Source: Anthonomus grandis grandis
Lineage: Eukaryota; Arthropoda; Insecta; Coleoptera; Curculionidae
Direction: 5' to 3'
Length of the DNA: 64,000 nucleotides
Assembly: GCF_022605725.1 (NCBI RefSeq)
Contig: NC_065557.1
Coordinates: 26,849,256 to 26,913,255, forward strand
The translations under genes and the position numbers were made by a program. The notes under the pieces are model-generated. The model worked only from the letters and a program-made list of their open reading frames with translations, ran no database searches and was not told the origin of the DNA. Below are positions 53,001-64,000 of this stretch, one piece after another. How positions within the stretch are numbered: the stretch's first letter is position 1; each line of letters begins with the position of its first letter.

Positions 53001-53560
53001 AATGTTTTTAAGAGAGTAAAGTAAAGATGTATCCTTAAATTTAATTTGTTGTATCATAATATAATAAAGAGATTAAATATTCCTCCTGTCTTGGGGCAAA
53101 TCCATTGACATTCCATTGGATTATGGGATAGAAGATGATATTTTTATTATTTTTCTACCTTTTTATTTTTGAAATTTGTTTTTTTTTAAATGTATGTGGG
53201 TATTTTTATTTTCCATCATCAATCCACATATCTGTTTCTTTTTCTCTTTGCCGAGTTTTGGATTTTTCTGATGATGTTTGTGATAGCTTTGTAGATGTGG
53301 ATAATGATTTCCTCTAGGAGGAGGAGGAGCGGGAACGCGATCTTGATCGTGATGTAGATGAAAGTCTTGATGTGTTTTTTTGCCTCCTTTGGAGGATAAG
53401 TTTTGGGTGGAGGTTTTGGAGGTGTTAGGGAAAGGGATTTTAGTGATTAGGGGTTGCGAGGGAAGGGTAGAGGGAGAAGAAAGGAGTGAAGGGGAAGGAA
53501 GACGAATGGATTGGTGGGCTGTATTTGGAGGTGAAGTTAAAATTCAACTACGGTAGTGCT
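50100..53560 (-). mobile_element. Decayed LINE (I/Jockey/R1-like style)
   Basis: Read leftwards. A gag-like tail rich in S and R (STSRSRSRSRSS, about 53320-53370). Endonuclease (52960-52463): RIYMPPRVQI, YLVLVDLKPHNQIWGS (from GDxNAHxxxWGS). Then WEEFKSKIKVPTLNP, AAENSIPKITFG. RT: IPIHKQDKPK, SYIPISMTN, CKILERM, RIPQGSVLIYAN. The C-terminus ends KYSLSVKHIMSECPHLHQNR near 50217-50290, like the cysteine motif after RT in these clades. Many stops and frameshifts. Upstream, 53560-53800 may be its 5' leader. Confidence 0.7.
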
Positions 53561-53790
53561 TAGTGGCTATAGAGGGGCTGAATTATTATTAGATCGCTTG
53601 GTGTCTGATAGAAATTGTTTGAGACTCACTAAGCAGAGCCGTTCATCCCTTGAGCACGGTTTCTCACACTACGAGATTGCTGTGACAGATATTGGACGAT
53701 CACTGGACAGCACAACGAAACTGAGCTACCTCGGAGTCGTCAAGCCCGTGCTAGATAGGAAAACCCTATCTAGTCCCCTGAGGGGTCTTT
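53556..53790. other. GC-richer block with two short hairpins
   Basis: CTAGATAGG/CCTATCTAG (53751-53773) with a 5-nt loop and CCCTGAGGGG just after. Higher GC than the surroundings. Placed where the 5' leader of the leftward LINE would lie; could be unrelated. Confidence 0.35.
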
Positions 53791-54994
53791 CTGTTTGTTT
53801 GTATAAGTTGGGATACAAAAAAAAAGGAATTTAGAGCCACTTAAACACTTCTTGTTGTATAAAGATATATATAATGAAAGCAAAATTAAGTTTTTAACTT
53901 AAAAGAGTTAATTAGACTTAAAGAGTAACTTTTCTATAGTAATTGCTCTGATTAATCATACTGCAAAGCCCTTTAGCTTCAAACTAAGTTTTATATTTCG
54001 TTAGTACATTTCGATTTATACAGGCTATTTTGTTTGGTAAGATACCGATACCAACTTTGTAATTTTAAATGAATATCATATATATTTATCAGTTTTGCAT
54101 TCTACGTTTCAATCAAAGTATTTTTAACTAATAGATGTATACATATACAAATTTTTACTCGTTTTCAAGATATTTAGTATTTTTTTGACGGAAATCTGTC
54201 TTGTATTTGGTATTATGTGATATTAAATAAAGAGTCGCTTATCTCGAATGTCATCCGCATCCGCAACCGATTATATATAAACCTGCATAAGTTCTTTGCT
54301 TTAATCCTCATACTTTTTTATTTTGAATCTTGATTTAAAATTCTAAATTTTCCTATACATTTTTCACTGATACAACTGCCTGGGCTAGATCACAAATATT
54401 TAGAACTAGAATTGTTTTATTTTGAGAAATGATTTTTTTATATTCAAGCGACAAAACTTGTTATAATATTAAATTTTAATAATAGATATTTTTATTTTTT
54501 AATTGTATTGCTTAAAAGCTTACCCGAGAGGCAATAGTGGTCTCTAATTCCTCATTAGGATCCTTCAGTTCATCTAAGAGTGGCGCTTGAAGCTTTTTTT
54601 GTCGACTTTCCATCTATTTCTTTAGAAAACCGTGCGGAGGATTAGAATCGTTAGATACTCAGATGTTGTTGGTTCTACCAAGTTAAAATACGAAGAAAAT
54701 TATATAATCGAGGTGATACATAATAAGAAAATAAATATTCAATTTATATAAACATAACAAAATCTCTAACACTTTAAAAACTGTGAGTGTAACACACATA
54801 TGTACTTAAAAAATAGGAAATACTATCGATTTTTATATTCGTAATTTTATTAATAAAAAGGAAACATTTAGATGTTTAAATATAAGGACTATTCTATGAT
54901 AATATTGATATATATTATAATCCATATTCAATTGAAGTCTTTTCGAGTAAAATGGATGACTGAAGTTTATAATAGTGTTTTCTTTTTTTTTTAG

Positions 54995-55235
54995 GGTAGT
55001 TGAATGGCTAGACGAATTTCATCCAGGCTCTTTTCGTCAAGCTCAAGTATCATTTTCGACACGCATTCCTTCGGCTTTTCCGATTGGAGATTCTATGAGC
55101 ATGTCAACCACAGTCAGCTTGTATAGCACTACTCCTTTGGTAAAGCATTTAGTCAAAGAAGCTGTACATAGAGAATATTGCAACAGAAATCTGAACAGTG
55201 TGAAAGAGGAAGATGAAAATAAGTCGGATTTGGAG
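54995..55235 (+). CDS. DmX: DmX exon 10 (residues 478-558)
   Basis: Acceptor TTTTTTTTTTAG, donor TTGGAG|GTAAAA (phase 0). VVEWLDEFHPGSFRQAQVSF, STRIPSAFPIGDSMSMSTTV, then an acidic end. Matches the conserved VKYLDEYNPGxFRQVQVSFSSRIPxAFPxGD block of the family. Confidence 0.95.
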
Positions 55236-55291
55236 GTAAAATATTAATGTAGAAAATGTGGAAACAAAGCAACAAGTTATTTTATTTTTAG

Positions 55292-55552
55292 AATGCATGC
55301 TTAGCTACTGATCAAAACGACACAGAACCAGGAGTTTATCTTGTAACAAAACACGATAATGGAACTTTAAATCTTTGGCATTTAACATTTGCTGATCAGA
55401 GCAAATTTGCGCAAGTTTTAAGCATTGGACACAGAAGCAGAGCTTCTGGTCATCGATTTAGAGTGAATGATATAACATGCCATCCTGTATTACCATTGTT
55501 GTTGACCACTAGCCATCATAATATTGTGGATCAAAAAAATCAAAAAACCAAT
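55292..55552 (+). CDS. DmX: DmX exon 11 (residues 559-645), last exon in window
   Basis: Acceptor TATTTTTAG after a 56-bp intron, donor ACCAAT|GTAAGT (phase 0). VYLVTKHDNGTLNLWHLTFA, HRSRASGHRFRVNDITCHPV, LPLLLTTSHHN, another WD blade. The next family segment (CSELILWRV) was not found up to 64000, so intron 11 is at least 8.4 kb. Confidence 0.94.
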
Positions 55553-55859
55553 GTAAGTATCAGAATTTATTTCTTTATGTATCTATGTGTATCAACAAGC
55601 AAATCACTCTTACACAAGACAAGAAAGGTAAAATGTACATATATCTAAAAATACAATAAAACGTATGGCTAAAAAGTATTTATGTTTAAAATTACTTAAA
55701 ACGAACAGTGTAACTAAAAATAACATACATCACAAGGCATAAAAGAATTGGGACACAGGAGCTCAGCAAAGTTGGACCAGAGGTACTCCTCAAATGAGTA
55801 AAAGGTATCTTAAATTAAGTATCGTAAATAGGGAATATTTTTATCTGTGACGTGTTAAA

Positions 55860-56051
55860 ATGGGAGTGACCCCTGCTTTTATTGAAGAGCACATTAAAAA
55901 GCGGTGCCCTCAGATTAGGGATCTTAAAGTAGAATTGTTGCCAGTTAAGGATGAGACTATTTCTTTTAAGATAAGCATCAACTGCGATTGCAGGGATGAT
56001 TTTTTAAGGCCGGATAACTGGCCTAGAGAGGTTATCTTGCGAAAATTTTGA
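55860..56051 (+). pseudogene. LINE ORF1 (gag-like), C-terminal fragment
   Basis: VTPAFIEEHIKKRCPQIRDL, FKISINCDCRDDFLRPDNWP then REVILRKF, the end of a LINE ORF1 RNA-binding protein (xFKIxVxxxxxxxLxPDxWPxxVxVRxF). Upstream ORF1 is missing. Confidence 0.65.
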
Positions 56052-56112
56052 TTAAATAATAAACGCAAGATAAATTTTCATCAAAATCAAATGAATCATC
56101 AACCATAATTTA

Positions 56113-58921
56113 GTGCGGGATGGCCCTTCTGGGTCAGGTGTTTGCGTGTATTATGCTAATACAGGTGGTATGAGAACTAAAATAAAAGATTTTCAGCAGG
56201 CACTTAGTTGCTGCTGCTATGATATTGTTATGATTGCAGAGACTTGGTTAACATCTGAATATACGGATGCTGAAATTGGAGTACCAAACTATGATTTATA
56301 TAGATATGATCGTCAAATGGGTACAAATACTACTAAGGCTCGTGGAGGTGGTGTATTGATTGCGGCTTAAAAGAGTTTATGTACACATCGAATTGGTATC
56401 CCACTTGTTGATGTGGAGATTTATCAGATCTATTTGACTTTAACAATTGACAATCAAAGCTTTGTTGTTGGTTGCATTTATATACCATCTCCATCTCCAC
56501 TTCAAGCCTATTTAAGCCATTGTGAATCCGTTGAACATGTATATAGTAGTTTGTTTGTCTTGGCAGGTGATTACAATTTACCACATGCTAGATGGGAAAA
56601 TGATGATCTTGGTTTGGTGGTTGGTGGTTGTCTGGAGAGTGACAGAGAGTGTGCTTTCTCTGGCCAACTGCTATAGCTTCTATAACTTTTTTCAGGTAAA
56701 TTGGGTTTTAAATACCAACGGGGTTGCCTTGGATCTTGTATTTAGTAGCTCAGATTTAATTAGTGTCGAACGTGCAATAGACAAGATTTTTGAGAATAGA
56801 ATACAGCAATTAGTTTTGACCTTTGTTGTGCAGAAAATTCTGATGATATGATATATGAGGAATATCTTTATGATTTTGGTAAGGAAGATTACATAGCAAT
56901 TGACGATTGTCTTGCTGGGATAGACTGGAATCAACTATTTTTGGGAGAGACATCTATTGATGTCATAGTTTCAATTTTCTATAAAGTGATCTACTCCTCA
57001 ACGGAAAGGTTTATTCCTCTAAAGAGGTACAAAAGTTCTTCTTTTCCATGTTGGTTTTCTTCAGAGCTTCGCAGTTTGATCATAAGAAAGAAACAAATTC
57101 ACAAAAAGTTTAAAATTAGTGGTGAACAGCAAGAATATGATGAATTTGTATTTTTGAGACATCAATGTGAGTACTTAAGAGAGTTGTGCTATCAACAATA
57201 TATTAATAAGGTGGAAATGAATCTCGCTAGCAATCCGAGGTACTTCTGGTCATATATTCGAAATAAAAGAACTGGTTTTAGCCTTCCCTCCAGAATGACA
57301 TACAATAACAGGATTAGTATGAATATCTCAGATACTGCAGATATGTTTGCAGAATACTTTTCATCCGTCTATTTGGATGAACAAGTCAACGACATACCAT
57401 CTTTTGATTTTGATAAATCAATTTGTCTGAGCAATTTAACTCTGTCAACGCAGGATGTTTATGAGGTTATTACGTCCTCTAAGAATAAGCTCTGCGCTGG
57501 ACCAGATGGGATTCCGGCATTCTTCCTAAAGAAAAGTGTTTGTGTTCTTACGTAACCAATACTGTTAATTTTTAACAAATCTCTAGGTACTGGTTCTTAT
57601 CCCACTCTCTGGAAGAGAAGTTTTCTAAAACCCATTTTTAAATCTGGTAGTAGAAATGAAATTTCCAATTATCGGGCTGTGTGTAACCAATCTGAGTTGC
57701 CAAAGCTGCTTGACTGCCTGGTCAATCATAGGATTGCCTGGAGTTTTAAATCTTTATTTAATCCTGAGCAATTTGGATTTATAAAAGGCAGATCTACTGA
57801 TGCTAATTTGGTGCTGTATGTCAACTACCTCTACCGCAGCTTGGAGAAGGGACTTCAGGTTGACTCAATATATACAGATTTTTCCAAGGCTTTTGATAGG
57901 GTTAACCATGGGATACTCTTGCAGAAGCTTAGGGCTTTAGGTATTGTGGGGCCTCTTCTTCAGTGGATCTATCGGGATTTATCAGAGGTAGAATCCAGAT
58001 TGTTAATCTTGGAGGTACATGTTTCTCTGAAATTTTGGTGCCATCTGGGGTGCCACAGGACTCTCACTCAGGCCCTGTTTTGTTTTGCCTCTTTTTGATT
58101 GATTTAGTTTGGAAACTTGAAAATTGTCGTGTGCTAATGTTTGCTGATGATGTGAAGCTATTTAGGCCTATCACATCCCTTTCCGATGCTGTGCTCCTGC
58201 AAAAAGACCTTAATTTGTTCTTTGATTGGTGCCACTTGAATAGAATGTCCCTTAATATCAATAAGTGCCATAAGATTACTTTTTCTAAGCAAATAATGTG
58301 GCAATTGGTGTCAAAACAGAGGTTTCTGACTTAGGAATATTTATTGACTCCAGGTTGTCTTTTAAAAGTCACATCGATCAGGTGACTGGTAGGGCAATGA
58401 AAATGCTGGGTTTTATCCAACGGTCTACAACTGATTTGTTTTTGTTTACTTTTAGATTACTTTATTGCTCTCTTGTTAGGCCCATCTTGGAGTATGGCTC
58501 AATTGTGTGGTCCCCGTCATATAACTGCTACATTGAGCAGATTGAAAAAACTCAAAATAAATTTTTAAGGGTGGCTGCTTTTAGATGTGGTTACAGGAGA
58601 CAGGAGTATTACTATCAGTGGCTCAGGGATAACCTGAACTTACCCACATTAGAGTCACGAAGAAGATTACTCGACTTATGTTTTATGCATAAGGTTTTAA
58701 ATGCTACTATAGATTGTCCCGAGTTATTGTCTCTTTTTAAACTAAGGGTGCCTTCCAGATTGAACAGACAATCAGAAATATTTTCAGTCCCATTCCACCA
58801 TACCAATTATGGTATTAATGAGCCAATTACACGAATGACTCGAAGTGCTAATGGTCTGTCAGGACAGATAAGCTTTTTTGACTCTAGGATTACATCTTTA
58901 CCATCAAGGGGCTTTAATTAA
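56113..58921 (+). pseudogene. LINE ORF2, endonuclease-reverse transcriptase (frameshifted)
   Basis: Endonuclease: YYANTGGMRTKIKDF, IVMIAETWLTSEYTD, RGGGVLIAA (then a stop), GCIYIPSPS, LAGDYNLPHARW. RT: SSFPCWFSSELRS, CAGPDGIPAFFLK, EQFGFIKGRSTDAN, SIYTDFSKAFDRVNH (motif A), VPSGVPQDSHSGPVLF (motif B, altered), LMFADDVKLFRPI (motif C, catalytic FADD), LNINKCHK, YGSIVWSPSYN, LESRRRLLDLCFMHKVLN. At least five frame changes. Confidence 0.85.
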
Positions 58922-59046
58922 TTAACTCATCTACACCTTTCATTGATTTATAGGTAGTTTTGTATCTGAATATATGTATATGTTTGTATGGGTATGCTAT
59001 GTAACACTTTTGTAAATGGATTCCGTAAATAAATAAATAAATAAAT

Positions 59047-60480
59047 TAGGTACTCCTTAATCTTATATGCAGAGAGGTGCAGATTCTTAACAGAGGCAAA
59101 ACTGTACTCCATTGTAAGAAGAGCCATTACAGGATCTGTAAAGCCTATGGTACCGCGGTACCAACGAACCATTATTTCTGTTATAGTGTGAATGAATATC
59201 AGTATGGGTCATACATTTTTCCAAATTCCCCTAACAAATAGGAGCCATGGGAGAATATAGCCACAAGACAGGGTAAAAGTTCTCAGTTTTCTGAAATATA
59301 AACTGTAGCACTCTCTACAGTTTAGATTAGCAAACACTCTTATACATCTGCGCTGTAAAGGAAATATTTTGAACATATGAGCAATGTGACCCTAATTGTT
59401 GAGTGGGAGTATCACAAATATGCAGCCTTGAGCGAGCAAGCTGAAAATGAGGTTGCTAAATTTCCTATTAGGAATATATATCTTGATAACTTGGACGAGA
59501 GTCTCCCAACATGGTATCGCCAGGTCATTCCCGATGACAGAGTGACACTAAGGAGATGACTGAGGGAAGAATAATCTTTCTGGTTTGTTCTGATGTAGGC
59601 CTAATCGATTTGATACACACCCCGGTCATTGCAGGACTGATCAGCTGCAATAACGAGCTGGTATCAGCCATCAAGGATGTTAAAATATAGACCCAGTATG
59701 ACAGCTGGGAAGATCATGGACGCATTAAATACCTTTACCAGAAAAAGAATGGGCCCAACAATAAAGCTCTGCGGCATGCAGCACGACATGTGTGACCAGT
59801 AAACTCTATGACCTACCACTTACAAAATGAACATATCGACTCCTGCCTGTTAAGCAGGACTGAAGCAAGTCAATACCTGAATTGTCAGGAGTTTTTAAAG
59901 TAATATGCGATGCTCAACACAAATGAAATGTTTTGACACATCATAAAAATGTTGTCTGAGCGTGGAAACTGCGCTCAAAACCTTCCAGAAACTTATTACA
60001 CGGGTTCTTTGATCGCTGTATCTGTTAAGTGTTGATGTCTAAAGCCATGTAATGGCTTAAATGCCTAAAATAAAATAATGAATTTTGCTTAAAGAATCTA
60101 TTTTATATATCTTCTTTTTGACTCTTCAGACGGTTTCACAGGTTTTAACAAAAATTAGGACTAAAGAAATTGGCCGATAATTCTTGGAGTATATCTTAGA
60201 TCCTTTTTGCTTTGGTAGTAGGTTGTATGCTCTTTAAAATGATGTATCACACTATAGGATAGCCATTTGACGTATGACGTCGAAAAAATATTCATTATTA
60301 CCAGACATTTTATCCCAATATTAGCTGGTACGTCAACCGATTTAATTTTTTTTGGCACTCTTAAATAGACATTTTAATGCTGGTTACAATGATGTATCAC
60401 ACGATGGGGGTTCCCATTTCCAGAGGTTAGCTGGAGGTGAGAAGATGATTGACAGAACTTTCTGAAATATAAAATTAAAC
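59047..60480 (-). mobile_element. Decayed LINE RT remnant
   Basis: Minus strand, from right to left: KSVDVPANIGIKCLVI, the KNSKSxD..GI region before motif 1; DVSKHFICVEHRILL (motif A, DxSKAFDxVxH); MPQSFIVGPILFLVKVFNAS (motif B, PQGSxxGPILF); then short RT-tail text SFASVKNLHLSAYKIKEYLI. Stops throughout; ends not defined. It abuts the 3' tail of the 55690-59046 LINE. Confidence 0.55.
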
Positions 60481-60876
60481 GACCCCCTGAATATCTAGAT
60501 TGACGTGTTTTTTTTTAAAAGTAGGCCAGTTCACTTTGTCGTAACGTTACATTTTGTCGCTAAATCATTAAATTGCGCTTTAAAATAGGCACGTCTTCTA
60601 CTAGTTCACACAGTGAATTTAGAAGAAAATTTAAATACCGCTCTGAAATTAAGGTAATTACCGCTCTGAAATTAAGTACGATCCAATAAAATATCTGTTA
60701 AATACACCGGCTCACACGTTTATGTCAATTATAATTTGAAAACGAGTTTCCATTATCCATCGGGGATTGTTTTCAGATCAATAATGTGCATATGCTTATT
60801 AACTATTCCCATTATTATAGAATCTACTTTCATCAGGCTAACATATTTGTGACAAAACTTCGAGATTGTCATGAAT
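60481..60876. other. Spacer, no gene
   Basis: AT-rich. One short direct duplication (ATTACCGCTCTGAAATTAAG at about 60636-60677) is the only structure noticed. Confidence 0.5.
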
Positions 60877-63244
60877 TGAATCGTTCATTTCAAAAACGAC
60901 TTAAGTCAGAAAACTAGATTTTACAGGAGAAGCAAAAAACTAATCCTACACAGAATAAATTAATATATATACTACACAGAATAAATTTAAAAAAATTAGA
61001 ACACATAGTCAAATTCAAGGTCATTTTCAGCCTCTTCTATATTATCTTCATCGGTTGGCCAACGCAGGATGTTAGAAGCCCTTATGTTCCTCTAAAATAC
61101 TGTTCTGCACTTGTTGTCAATTTTTAATTTTTTTTGGGTTTATTGGCACACAGTTTCTTGGGTAGGCTTTTCCGAGAGGTGGAAAACTAATAGGTTGAGC
61201 TTTATTTCTCAACAAAGGAAAATAATGAGTTTTTAACCCATAAATATAGTTACTATTTAATATAACTCCTTTTCGGTTCTTCTTATATTCATAATACATA
61301 AACGTGGATGGTGCAAATGCTTGTTTGAGAGCCTTAGGTATTCCTTTTCCAACAGACTCAATAGAAATACATGTCTTCTTATAGTATTCTGGCCACTATT
61401 GAACAAAATGATAAATCTGGTTGGATTTAAGCATAAATACTCTAAAATCATTACTGGCGTTAGCAATAATACTATGATATTCATCCGGAACGTAAATACG
61501 ATCGTATTTTTTAATTTTCCTTTTAATAACTCCATAGTCCCTGTCATTAGGTAAAAAAGAGTGACCTCGGATGGGAAAATAGTGCTGAATGTTATTAAAG
61601 CGTCCCGTGTCAGTTAGGGCAGAAAAAAACCTTATAACAGTGTGATTTTTATTTCGCCCTGGACAATTATCCGAAAATAAAAACAATTCCTTAACATTCT
61701 CATCCAGAAAATTATCGAAGTAGTGTAGTAAAATAGAGCAGATCTCATTTGCCCCTTTGTTGGCTATACCTTCATGATACACATAAAATACCGACTTGTC
61801 GCCTTTGAGATCTTTTATTCCGAAGCAATTCACCCAAAGCTGTCGTAGGTAAAATATTTCTTGAATGGGAATATTCGGGAGGGGCAAGTTTTGCATGAAA
61901 TCGAATGTGATTGCTGCGACGTCATCCCGGGTTTTACAAAGCTCTTGGACCTCAGATATTTTACTATGGAACACTTTACTTCGTCGTTTGTGGACTGCTA
62001 GCTCGGCTTCAGCTGCCCTTTTTGCATGATCTCCCAAGTTGGAACAGTTAATTTTTACCATAAGTTCTTCGCATGTTATACACGTGTCGACCTGGGGCCT
62101 GCCAAAACGAAGTGAGAAGTTTTCCTTAAAATACTTAATATAAAACTTGTACTTTATACCCAGGTCGGGGTATTTCGATTTAAAAAGTAAATACATAGAC
62201 TTGACGTCCAACCGTGCGTTTAGATATTGCATATGACGCGCAGAGTAGTGGGTTTGTTTCCTTGGGAAAGACATAATATGATCATGAATTTTTTGTAGGA
62301 TATTTAGAGGTATGGTGTTCTTCTTGGGGTGCTTACCACGTCTATCGTGTGGTGTTACTGACTGGGTTTTTATTTTAAGTGGACGCTTTACACGGGCAAT
62401 CGTAATGCTATAGATTGAACAAAAAGCTTTCTTGCAAACAACTTGTTTTTTCGAGGGCAAGTCAATAAAATATTTAAACGACTACTCACGGGGAATGCTT
62501 ATGTCACCTTTACGAGGTCTGTGCGATTTTACAGATTTTTTTTCTATTAACTGTTGCAGGTAAATATCCTGTTCATCCTTTGTATTAAAATCGTTTAGTT
62601 TTGTTATGCGGTTACTGAAGTCGGTTTGAAGTAACGTGCGAAAACACTGCATCTTACAGCTGAAAATAAAAAAATATTGTAAAACTTATCCTCAACAAAA
62701 GTATTTAAAAAATCAACTTACTTGCAATCGGGCGGGACCTGTACTACGTGCGGAGACAGAACTACCTTTCCAGTTTACATGTTGGTCCTCTTTGACCTTT
62801 GCATGTTTTATAATATTTCTTTTATACAATTCAGGATGTGGTTTCTTTTTTTTAAGCTGGTCAGGATGAACACCTTTACTAGAGTCCGACATTTTAACGT
62901 TTCTAGTTCAACAGACACTACAATAATCTACTAACCACGCGTGATTGAGCTCGTAAAATAAACTGTATAAACTGTAGCCAATCCCAAAGACGGCATTCTG
63001 TGATGAACAAAATGTCCCCCCACCAGTTTTTGTTTCATTTCTGTTCGTCAGTTTTTGTTCAAGTCGACGACTTAGGATGTTTTTGCAGCGAACGTAGAAA
63101 ATCTACTTGTGAATTTATATACGGAAGCGTCAGACTTATGTCGTTTTAACACAGAATGTGCGTCTATGGTCGAAGAAATGTTTGGTAGTGAAATGTCAAA
63201 AAGCAAAATTATTGACTTAAGTCGTTTTTGAAATGAACGATTCA
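60877..63244 (-). mobile_element. DNA transposon with perfect 32-bp TIRs and DUF7869-like gene
   Basis: TGAATCGTTCATTTCAAAAA and 12 further bases at 60877-60908 recur exactly inverted at 63213-63244. Between them lies one gene on the minus strand spanning nearly the whole interval. No target duplication is visible next to the TIRs (left GTCATGAAT, right GTTAAAATC). The TIR contains the palindrome GACTTAAGTC. It lies in DmX intron 11, antisense. Confidence 0.8.
60997..62892 (-). pseudogene. DUF7869-like putative transposase (one intron, few stops)
   Basis: Exon 1 from ATG 62892 (MSDSSKGVHPDQLKKKK) ends LQ|GTAAGT near 62720; a likely intron of about 75 bp ends at GATGCAG. Then CFRTLLQTDFSNRI, a TAG before SFKYFIDLPSKKQ, VVCKKAFCSIYSI, DRRGKHPKKN, VDTCITCEEL (CxxC), ITFDFMQNLPLPN, FYLRQLWVNCFGI, ELFLFSDNCPGRNKNHTVI, FPIRGHSFLPNDRDYGVIKR, a TAG, WPEYYKKTCISIESVGKG, PLGKAYPRNCVPINPKKIKN and, shifted, LRWPTDEDNIEEAENDLEFD, then TAA at 60997. 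D in TFDF, D in SDNC and D in NDRD could form an RNase H-type triad (inference). Recognised as the family annotated DUF7869; function not established. Confidence 0.7.
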
Positions 63245-64000
63245 GTTAAAATCCAAAGGGATGCAATAAACTCTAACCTTCATTGGTAATAAGTAGGACA
63301 AAGTCCAAAGTCACTAAATGGTACTTCTTGCAATATTACATTCTCTTATGATAGTGCGAATGAAAACATGTGGATTTACTGCAACATTAGCCAACATATA
63401 TATTTTCCTCATTTCTTGTTGCCATTTGATGATGGGAATTTTTTAAATTTGGAAATGATCTGGTGCGCATTTTTTCCTTCACTCTTGAAAACGACTTAGT
63501 ACGACGATAAGTACTGTGGAACTAAAATGTGTATGAACTATACAAAAAGGCAACAAAATTGAATATTAAAAATAACAGAATACCAAAACGAATATTGCCA
63601 ATTTAAAGAATGCATGTAGTTGGCCATAAACATTTTTTTATAGCATTTAAAAATACCTTGTACCTACATATTATTTTATACTCAAGACTAAGTTATATTA
63701 TTTGTTTACACATTCAAAAATACGCTATGCCGCTTATAATTTTACTACTACTAGCGTCAATGTTTGGAGCGTTTTTGACAAATGCTCTTGTTCTCTTTAA
63801 CTTGTTTGAATTACTTAAATAAAACACTAATAACTTGAACCTTAGCAAATAGCTAAGGTTTTTAACAAAGGCATGAGTGAACTAATAAGAAAATCAATAA
63901 AAGATAATCTGCATCTTACGTTGATGTTAACACATGATTTTTTTATGAAATTGATTTAATAATCTTACAAGCATTCCCAACATTGGAAGAAATAATGGTG
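63245..64000. other. Right end of window, intronic, nothing recognised
   Basis: A 70-codon hydrophobic frame at 63610-63822 has no family features and is most likely chance. The short hairpin CCTTAGCAAATAGCTAAGG at 63840-63858 is the only structure. Confidence 0.5.

Larger units (their letters stand above)
49067..54994 (+). other. DmX: DmX intron 9 (5.9 kb)
   Basis: GTATGT to TTTTTTTTTTAG. Holds a SINE-like unit and a decayed LINE. 49530-50100 and 53850-54990 are AT-rich without recognisable content. Confidence 0.85.
55690..59046 (+). mobile_element. LINE, 5'-truncated, sense to DmX
   Basis: ORF1 C-terminus, ORF2 with endonuclease and RT, then a 3' UTR ending in (TAAA)n at 59023-59046. Same family as the fragment at 18120-19860. 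Inactive by several frameshifts. Confidence 0.85.

Noticed and set aside
53135..53317. Short F-rich frame as a small gene
   Set aside because: The opposite strand gives the S/R-rich gag tail of the LINE.
63610..63822. 70-codon hydrophobic frame that looks like a small membrane protein
   Set aside because: AT-rich intronic sequence commonly yields such frames; no start context or conservation evidence.

Overview
The window is AT-rich animal DNA of insect type. It holds one multi-exon host gene on the + strand, spread over a landscape dominated by mobile elements. The host gene is the start of DmX/Rabconnectin-3A (Rbcn-3A). Eleven coding exons were found, from the ATG at 17731 to the donor after 55552; they join in phase into 645 residues, and the gene continues past the right edge. 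The order within insects cannot be fixed from the sequence; the repeat mix would fit a beetle, but that is a guess.

Layout. 1-8775: two same-orientation copies (A, B) of a LINE whose ORF1 has a PHD-type finger, a coiled coil and an esterase-like C-terminus, with an opposite-strand LINE 3' fragment between them. 9133-16997: a small Harbinger fragment, a LINE RT fragment, a PIF/Harbinger element (11751-16175) with its MADF-BESS partner gene and a mariner nested inside its transposase, then a 5'-truncated Tc1 copy. 17731 onward: DmX. Intron 1 (8.6 kb) holds LINE and LTR/Penelope-like debris. Intron 2 (7.8 kb) holds a long-TIR mariner derivative, two mariners and a 153-bp MITE. Intron 6 (12.7 kb) holds a mariner split by LINE copy C, a transposase with a SWIM-like zinc motif, and a Penelope-like element with a GIY-YIG domain. 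Intron 9 (5.9 kb) holds a tRNA-derived SINE-like unit and a decayed LINE. Intron 11 holds two LINEs and a 2.37-kb DNA transposon with perfect 32-bp inverted ends carrying a DUF7869-like gene.

Two observations stand out. First, all three PHD-LINE copies carry T TTT TTA directly before the ORF1 stop, with ORF2 in the -1 frame and no ATG near its beginning in two of the three. This looks like programmed -1 frameshifting. Second, the 60877-63244 element ties a DUF7869-like protein with a candidate DDD triad to perfect terminal inverted repeats. Nested insertions allow relative dating: LINE C is younger than the mariner it splits, the 14568 mariner is younger than the Harbinger, and the 153-bp MITE is younger than the mariner arm it occupies.

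Almost all element genes are broken by stops, frameshifts or deletions. The exceptions are ORF1 of LINE copy C and a long open RT frame at 21515-23740. Family names come from recognised motifs only; no search was run.
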